A stretch of DNA of 18,833 nt from an uncultured bacterium (GTDB lineage: Bacteria > Actinomycetota > Coriobacteriia > Coriobacteriales > Atopobiaceae), in the NCBI GenBank assembly GCA_905214175.1, contig CAJMLD010000011.1, positions 1 through 18,833 on the forward strand. Direction: 5' to 3'. Of this stretch, positions 14,586 through 18,833 are shown one piece after another (positions within the stretch are counted from its first letter, which is position 1; every line of letters starts with the position of its first letter). The position numbers were made by a program, and so were the translations under genes. Below the pieces are notes generated by a model. It did no database searches. It was not told the origin of the DNA and was given only the letters and a program-made list of their open reading frames with translations.

Positions 14586-16010
14586 ATGGAGACCAAGGAC
14601 TTCACCCTGCACCGCGATGGTGTCGACGGAGATTTTGACGTGACGCTGTACGGCACTGCCGGCCGGCCGGTTATCGTGTTTCCGGAGGGCAACTCCTCAT
14701 GCGCAAGCTGGGAGGACGGCGGCATGGTCGACGCGCTGGCCGGGCTCATTGATGCCGGGCGCGTGCGGCTCTTCTGCGTGGACTCCGCCGACGGGGCCAG
14801 CTGGTATGCGGGCTTTGCTCCAACCGAGTACCGGCTTGCAAGCCTTGGCGGGTACTTCGACCTGGTCGAGAACGAGCTTGTCCAGCTGGTGAGCGACGAG
14901 GCGCCAGGCGCCGGGGCCCCCATTGTCGCCGGCGCGGGAATCGGCGCCCTCAACGCGACCATCGCCATGTTGCGCCGACCCAAACTCTATGGCGGACTTC
15001 TCGCGCTCTCTGGCACCTATGACGCCGCGTGGGTGGTGGGCGACGCCATGAGCGACGGCTGGCGAGCCTTCTCGCCCGTTGACCTCGCGCGGGGACTTGG
15101 CGACAATCCGCTTCTGGTAGAGGGGCTGTCCGGCTCTCAGCTGGCATTTGTGTGCGGGACGGGCGCTGGCGAGGAGGGCGGAGAGACCCAACGCACGCTC
15201 CAGGGCGAGCTCGCGTCTGCTGGCGTTGTTGCCACGTTTGAGTACTGGGGTGCCGACGTTGACCATAGCTGGGGCTGGTGGCAGGAGGAAGCCCGCCAGC
15301 TCCTCCCGTGCCTGGTCGAGGAGGAAGGCCTGCAGCGCAGGCATGCTGCATCGGTTGTGGGGGATGCGCGGGCTGCTGCGCAGAGCGCCAGCGCGGATTT
15401 TGCTGACGCAGGGAAGAGGCTCGAGCAGGCCAAAGAGCACCTCGCCAAGGTGCGCGACGCGCTTGCTGCCGCCGAGGAGCGCACCAAGGCAGAGCAGCAG
15501 TCCGTTGCCGAGCATGCAGAGGAGGCCGAGCGCCTTTCGGCGCTTGCGCAGGATGCGTGGGCCGAGAAGGACCGCATTGCCGCGCTGCTCGAGGATGCCA
15601 TCCGCAAGGGCAACGAAGCCCAGGTGGAGGCTGACAAGGCGGCCGCCGAGCTTGCCTCAGCGCAGTGGATTGCCGGTGAGGCCGAGGCGGCGGTAGCCAG
15701 CGCGAAGTCCGAGTGCGTCACTGCCGAGAGCGATGTTGCGCAGGCACAGGAGGCCGTCGAGGCAACACGCGAGCGCGACGCGGCGGCAAAGGCCAAGCTG
15801 CAGGCCGTGCTTGACGAGGCGACGGCGAAGAAACGGCCGGCGGCGAAGCCTGCGGCAGCGAAGAAGCCGGCGACAAGGAAGAAGCCTGCGGCAGCGAAGA
15901 AGCCCGCATCGAGCAGAAAGTCGCCCACAGCGGCGAAGAAGCCCGCAACTGGTACCAAGCGTACTTCTCGCACGCGTAAGTCCTCCGGTGGCCAAGGGTC
16001 CTCGCGCTAG
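14586..16010 (+). CDS. Serine-less esterase-fold protein with coiled coil and H1-like tail
   Basis: A 474-residue protein in three parts. Residues 1-245 match the putative-esterase alpha/beta-hydrolase family (COG4947-like): PVIVFPEGN, VDSADGASWY, RRPKLYGGLLALSGTYD and a C-terminal DHSWGWW with the usual catalytic His (H227). The nucleophile elbow, normally G-x-S-x-G, reads G116-A-G118-I-G120, so the catalytic Ser is Gly. Residues about 255-410 are an Ala/Glu/Lys-rich coiled coil. Residues 411-474 are a Lys/Ala/Pro/Ser/Arg tail with AAKKPA repeats like bacterial histone-H1-like proteins. The ATG at 14586 has GGAGG six bases upstream. It stands alone, with no signal peptide. It probably binds rather than cleaves; the basic tail could bind nucleic acid or another polyanion. 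That role is inference. Confidence 0.85.
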   Translation: METKDFTLHRDGVDGDFDVTLYGTAGRPVIVFPEGNSSCASWEDGGMVDALAGLIDAGRVRLFCVDSADGASWYAGFAPTEYRLASLGGYFDLVENELVQLVSDEAPGAGAPIVAGAGIGALNATIAMLRRPKLYGGLLALSGTYDAAWVVGDAMSDGWRAFSPVDLARGLGDNPLLVEGLSGSQLAFVCGTGAGEEGGETQRTLQGELASAGVVATFEYWGADVDHSWGWWQEEARQLLPCLVEEEGLQRRHAASVVGDARAAAQSASADFADAGKRLEQAKEHLAKVRDALAAAEERTKAEQQSVAEHAEEAERLSALAQDAWAEKDRIAALLEDAIRKGNEAQVEADKAAAELASAQWIAGEAEAAVASAKSECVTAESDVAQAQEAVEATRERDAAAKAKLQAVLDEATAKKRPAAKPAAAKKPATRKKPAAAKKPASSRKSPTAAKKPATGTKRTSRTRKSSGGQGSSR

Positions 16011-16020
16011 GTAACAGCAG

Positions 16021-16152
16021 CGACGCGTGATTTCGCCGTTTAACCCTTCCTAAACGGCGAAATCCGGCGTCGAAGGGTGGGGTGCCGCATTTATCGGACG
16101 GTTAGAGGACCCTAACCGTCCGATAAATACCTAACCGTCCAAAATCTCGGAG
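16021..16152. repeat. Second cluster of CGKTTR-N8-TAAMCG intergenic dyads
   Basis: Dyad copies lie at 16037-16056 (CGTTTA/TAAACG) and 16099-16118 (CGGTTA/TAACCG), each with an 8-bp spacer. Their arms extend well beyond the core. The first forms an imperfect hairpin from 16021 to 16072. The second pairs 17 bp (16090-16106 with 16111-16127). A third half-unit follows directly (16130-16152), CCTAACCGTCC then AAAATCTCGGAG, aligning with the half-units at 4893-4915. No T-run follows. The rest of the gap to 16282 holds nothing I can name. Confidence 0.75.
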
Positions 16153-16282
16153 TTCTTATCGCAATGTGTGCAATTTGGTATTCAAGCGACTGAAAAGCCC
16201 AGTTTGCTACTATCTGCCGCCATCAAATCGTACACATTCAGAACCCCGCCACGCTGCACCCAAAAATGCTGCAGCCGTATCC

Positions 16283-16897
16283 CTACAGCAGCGGGTCAAA
16301 CGCGCGTGCGTACTGGGCGAACAGCCGGTCGAAGAAGTACGTGACCCCAAAGGTGGCATAGATTCGGTGGAGCGACGAGCCCTCACTCGCGTCCTTGCCG
16401 AATGCCAGCACGTCGTCGAAGATGGCGTGCAGCGCTGCATCCTCGCTGGCCGTCACGATGACCTTGTAGGCGCGGCACCGCTCGATGACCGCTCGCTGCC
16501 TGCGGGCAAAGCCGTTCGAGGTGGTCACAACAATGAGCAGGTCGTTGGGGGTGAGGGTATCGAGCAGCGCAGTACTGGGGGAATCCTCGGGTACCAGGTG
16601 GACGGTCTTGTCCTCCACGAGCATGGCTTGCTGGAATTCGCGTAGTGCCAGCGTCGATGACTCCGTCGAGAAGACCACAATGCGTCCGCACGTATTGAGC
16701 GAGTTCACGATTGGGAGCAGCCCGCCTCTGGCGACAAGCTCGTCTATCTCGGTGTATATGGCATCAAGATCCCGATGCAGGTTGCGATGTTCGTCCCTCT
16801 CGGCCCACGCGTAGACAAGGTAGTGACGGCGTAGGGCGTTGAACTCGTCGTCGGAGAGTTCGCCCGCCTCCTTGATGTGGAAGCCAATCTCGCTCAT
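16283..16897 (-). CDS. SIS-domain protein, RpiR-like but without HTH
   Basis: A 204-residue protein. Residues about 50-200 resemble the sugar-isomerase (SIS) ligand domain of RpiR/MurR regulators: GRIVVFSTESSTLALREFQQAM, then NDLLIVVTTSNGFARR and a YKVIVTASED strand. RpiR regulators are normally about 280 residues, with an N-terminal HTH of about 77. Here only about 50 residues precede the SIS fold and show no HTH. No HTH is readable in any frame just upstream. The ATG at 16897 has GGGAGG five bases upstream, so the short form is likely expressed. It could be a truncated regulator, a dominant-negative partner or a stand-alone sugar-phosphate-binding protein. It is divergent from a nucleotidyltransferase gene and convergent with the esterase-like gene. 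Confidence 0.7.
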   Translation of the reverse strand: MSEIGFHIKEAGELSDDEFNALRRHYLVYAWAERDEHRNLHRDLDAIYTEIDELVARGGLLPIVNSLNTCGRIVVFSTESSTLALREFQQAMLVEDKTVHLVPEDSPSTALLDTLTPNDLLIVVTTSNGFARRQRAVIERCRAYKVIVTASEDAALHAIFDDVLAFGKDASEGSSLHRIYATFGVTYFFDRLFAQYARAFDPLL

Positions 16898-17124
16898 GCT
16901 ACCTCCCGCTGGCTGGGTCCCGTTCTATCTAGACGAGAACAGTCTACGCAAGGAATGCGCAGTTCATACCCGCTTGCCCGAATGACCCCGCGAGCGTCGT
17001 GCGTGCTGAAGCGGCGTGCCGGAAATGGGCGCGGGGGGATGATGCGGTTGTTGTCAGCCCAAGGCCACAGGGGGGGTCTCAATTATTCGTTGTGTTAGAC
17101 CACTTTGGATACTGGGACTTTTCC

Positions 17125-17130
17125 TATAAT
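17125..17130 (+). promoter_or_regulatory. Perfect -10 box before the nucleotidyltransferase gene
   Basis: TATAAT lies 40 bp before the start codon in a locally A/T-rich stretch (17090-17150) unlike the surroundings. A -35 is unclear: TTGGAT is only 14 bp away. The rest of the 273-bp divergent gap (16898-17170) holds no gene I can support. Confidence 0.5.
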
Positions 17131-17170
17131 CTTTCTTGCTTAAATAGCAGGCGAAAGCGAAGGAGCTCCT

Positions 17171-17665
17171 ATGGTCACCAAGGATGATGCGTGTTGGATA
17201 ATCGGCCTTTCCGCAGGTGCGGGCATTGGCGTATATCTTGATGGCGGCTGGGGCGTCGATGCGCTTGTCGGGCGTGAGACCAGGGCTCATAACGACATCG
17301 ACCTGTTCGTTCAGCGCGGGGATTACCAAAGGTTCGTGGATCTAATTGCTGATGAGGGGTTTTCCGAGGTGGCTGCATCTTTCACCACCGAAGATCACAC
17401 GGTGTGGCAAGACGAGGCGGGGCGCATCGTCGACCTGCATTGCTTCGATTTCGCCGAGAATGGCGATATTCTGTATCAGGGAGATCGTTTTCCCGGGGAG
17501 GTCTTTTCGGGGAGGGGGCGCATCGGCGAGGTGGAGGTGTCGTGCATCGACCCCGAAAGCCAGCTGTTGTTTCACTTGGGCTATCAGCATGACGAGCACG
17601 ACGTCCACGATGTCATGCTCCTATGCCGTGAGTACGGTTTCGACGTTCCCGAAGAATATCGCTAG
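17171..17665 (+). CDS. Lincosamide/aminoglycoside nucleotidyltransferase-like protein
   Basis: A 164-residue cytoplasmic protein, close to the length of Lnu(A)-type enzymes (about 161). The N-terminal nucleotidyltransferase signature is present: LDGGWGVDALVG at 23-34 and RAHNDIDLFV at 38-47, with the metal-binding pair D42 and D44. Related enzymes transfer AMP to a hydroxyl of lincosamides, or in ANT(2'') to aminoglycosides, and so inactivate the drug. The C-terminal part (DPESQLLFHLGYQ) also follows the family. The ATG at 17171 has AAGGAG seven bases upstream and a perfect TATAAT promoter box. It sits beside an IS1595-family transposase and a shortened regulator, in an A/T-richer pocket, so acquisition by transfer is plausible. 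Which drug, if any, is the substrate cannot be told from sequence. Confidence 0.82.
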   Translation: MVTKDDACWIIGLSAGAGIGVYLDGGWGVDALVGRETRAHNDIDLFVQRGDYQRFVDLIADEGFSEVAASFTTEDHTVWQDEAGRIVDLHCFDFAENGDILYQGDRFPGEVFSGRGRIGEVEVSCIDPESQLLFHLGYQHDEHDVHDVMLLCREYGFDVPEEYR

Positions 17666-18833
17666 CTGTTGCTTTTTGCATCGGGTCACGACTTCAGCGC
17701 TTGCCGCAGATGCGCTGCGCCAGACCGCCCTGGACATCACGCCACGCCGTATATGGCCCTCCGCGCACGCGAGTCCCATTTCGCCTGCTTGATCCAGTAC
17801 TCGTAGAACGGATAGGGGGTCACCTTGTACTGGCGCCAGGTCTTCTCGTACGTGCCGCGGGCCGCCTGCCTCACTATGAGCTCGGCGAGCTCGTCCGCGC
17901 TCCTGCGGACCTTGAAGCACCACGTCCACTTGAACCAGGCGAGGTAGTTCTCGAGGCGTCTCGTGGAGACGCCCCGGAACCTGCCGATGAAGTGCCTCAT
18001 CTGGGAGTGGAGGCTGTTCACCCTGTTGATGGCGTGCTCCTCCCTCTTGCTGGCGATGTGCTCGCCGACGCCGAGGGCGGGCAGGACGCGGCGGTACACG
18101 TGCGCACGGTCCGTCGAGATTATCGCGCCGACCGCGAGCTTGTCGGCGAGCAGCTCCCTGGCTGCCGCCTCGTCGAGGCCGCCCCTCCCCGCGATCTCGT
18201 AGAAGATGTCGCCGGCGTCGTTGATGCCGGTGAGCACGCATATCTTCTCGTGCCCGTCGGTTCCCTGCGACCTTGCGCGGGGCTTCCTGGGCACGCCGGA
18301 CTCCGACCTGGAGCGGTTTCCCTTGAAGCTCTCCCTGAAGAAGCACTCGTCGAGCTCGGCCCCGCCGCCGGCCTCCACGCGGAAGGCGGGCATGCGCTTG
18401 GCCATGGCCTCGAGCAGCCTGTGGCGCATGAAGAACGCCGTCTTGAGGCACACGCCGCACTTTTCCGCCGACTCGCGCAGCGGGAGCATGTCCACGTGGC
18501 ACTCCGCGAACCTCATCCAGGCCGACCTGTCGAGCTTGGTGGTGGAGAAGATGCGCATGGTGGCGTCGGTGAAGGTCCTGGCGCACCCTCGGCAGAGGAA
18601 CCGCTGACGGCCGCGCCCGTCTCGCCCCCTCTTCACGTAATGCGGGGAGCCGCACCAGGGGCAGGCTCTGTCGGGATCGTCTTCCGCCCCCTCGCTTGCC
18701 GCGAGGTCGAAAAGCTCCGCGTCTATCAGCGCCTTGAGCGATCTCAGGGCCCTGCTCTTCTCGGCAGCCGTCATCTGCGGGAGGAACTGCCTCGTCAGCT
18801 GGGTGAGCACGTCTTCCATTGCAACCTCCATCT
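17666..18833. mobile_element. Insertion sequence of the IS1595 family, right end outside window
   Basis: Inferred from the intact transposase. One end should lie in 17666-17736 and the other beyond 18833, so terminal inverted repeats and target duplication cannot be compared here. The left boundary given is the end of the neighbouring gene, not an observed repeat. Confidence 0.5.
17737..18819 (-). CDS. IS1595-family transposase
   Basis: A 360-residue transposase. The N-terminal zinc ribbon is C53-PW-C56 and C76-RG-C79. The DDE-type core follows: ELDE (D157), then STDRAHVYRR (D237), then an NRVNSLHSQMRHF segment (about 265-277) where the third catalytic residue of this family lies. The C-terminal LAWFKWTWCF block is typical of ISXO2/IS1595 DDE domains. 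I chose the ATG at 18819 because GGAGG lies just before it; an ATG four codons upstream overlaps that ribosome-binding site. All key residues are present and the frame is intact, so it may be active. Its left neighbour is the nucleotidyltransferase gene, 71 bp away and convergent. Confidence 0.9.
   Translation of the reverse strand: MEDVLTQLTRQFLPQMTAAEKSRALRSLKALIDAELFDLAASEGAEDDPDRACPWCGSPHYVKRGRDGRGRQRFLCRGCARTFTDATMRIFSTTKLDRSAWMRFAECHVDMLPLRESAEKCGVCLKTAFFMRHRLLEAMAKRMPAFRVEAGGGAELDECFFRESFKGNRSRSESGVPRKPRARSQGTDGHEKICVLTGINDAGDIFYEIAGRGGLDEAAARELLADKLAVGAIISTDRAHVYRRVLPALGVGEHIASKREEHAINRVNSLHSQMRHFIGRFRGVSTRRLENYLAWFKWTWCFKVRRSADELAELIVRQAARGTYEKTWRQYKVTPYPFYEYWIKQAKWDSRARRAIYGVA

Overview
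The window is a high-GC chromosomal segment. It most likely comes from a Coriobacteriia-type actinobacterium (Olsenella/Atopobium/Collinsella-like). I infer this from base composition, GTG and TTG starts, a PurO-type IMP cyclohydrolase, a small peptide-deformylase-like protein, and an MMPL transporter paired with an xxxLxxG heptad-repeat protein. No rRNA or tRNA gene confirms the lineage.

Left part (1-5900): purO is on the minus strand, and its leader looks like a ZTP (pfl) riboswitch with an overlapping terminator hairpin. Divergent from it is a stand-alone half-size ABC exporter, then a radical SAM/SPASM-like enzyme of unknown substrate with a good terminator. Next comes a two-gene unit of a peptide-deformylase-like protein (the catalytic Glu of HExxH is replaced by Met) and a DUF1858-like protein.

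Middle (6000-11900): a minus-strand operon encodes an MMPL/RND-type transporter and a secreted 949-residue heptad-repeat protein with a strict 49-residue super-period. It is divergent from a TetR/AcrR-type regulator that probably controls it.

Decaying locus (11912-14425, minus strand): a FecCD-type permease, a MoeA-like molybdopterin molybdotransferase and a FecE-type ATPase each carry disabling lesions (frameshifts, a TAG in place of Trp, internal deletions). This reads as a molybdate/tungstate uptake and cofactor module being lost.

Right part (14586-18833): an esterase-fold protein has lost its nucleophile serine and is fused to a coiled coil and a histone-H1-like Lys/Ala/Pro tail. A SIS-domain RpiR-like protein without its HTH domain, a lincosamide/aminoglycoside nucleotidyltransferase-like gene and an IS1595-family transposase running to the window edge follow. 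This end looks like accessory DNA.

Two intergenic repeat families stand out. One is a 20-bp dyad, CGKTTR-N8-TAAMCG, with five copies in two clusters. The other is a TGAGACAAAGGG palindrome that overlaps the stop codons of two convergent genes.
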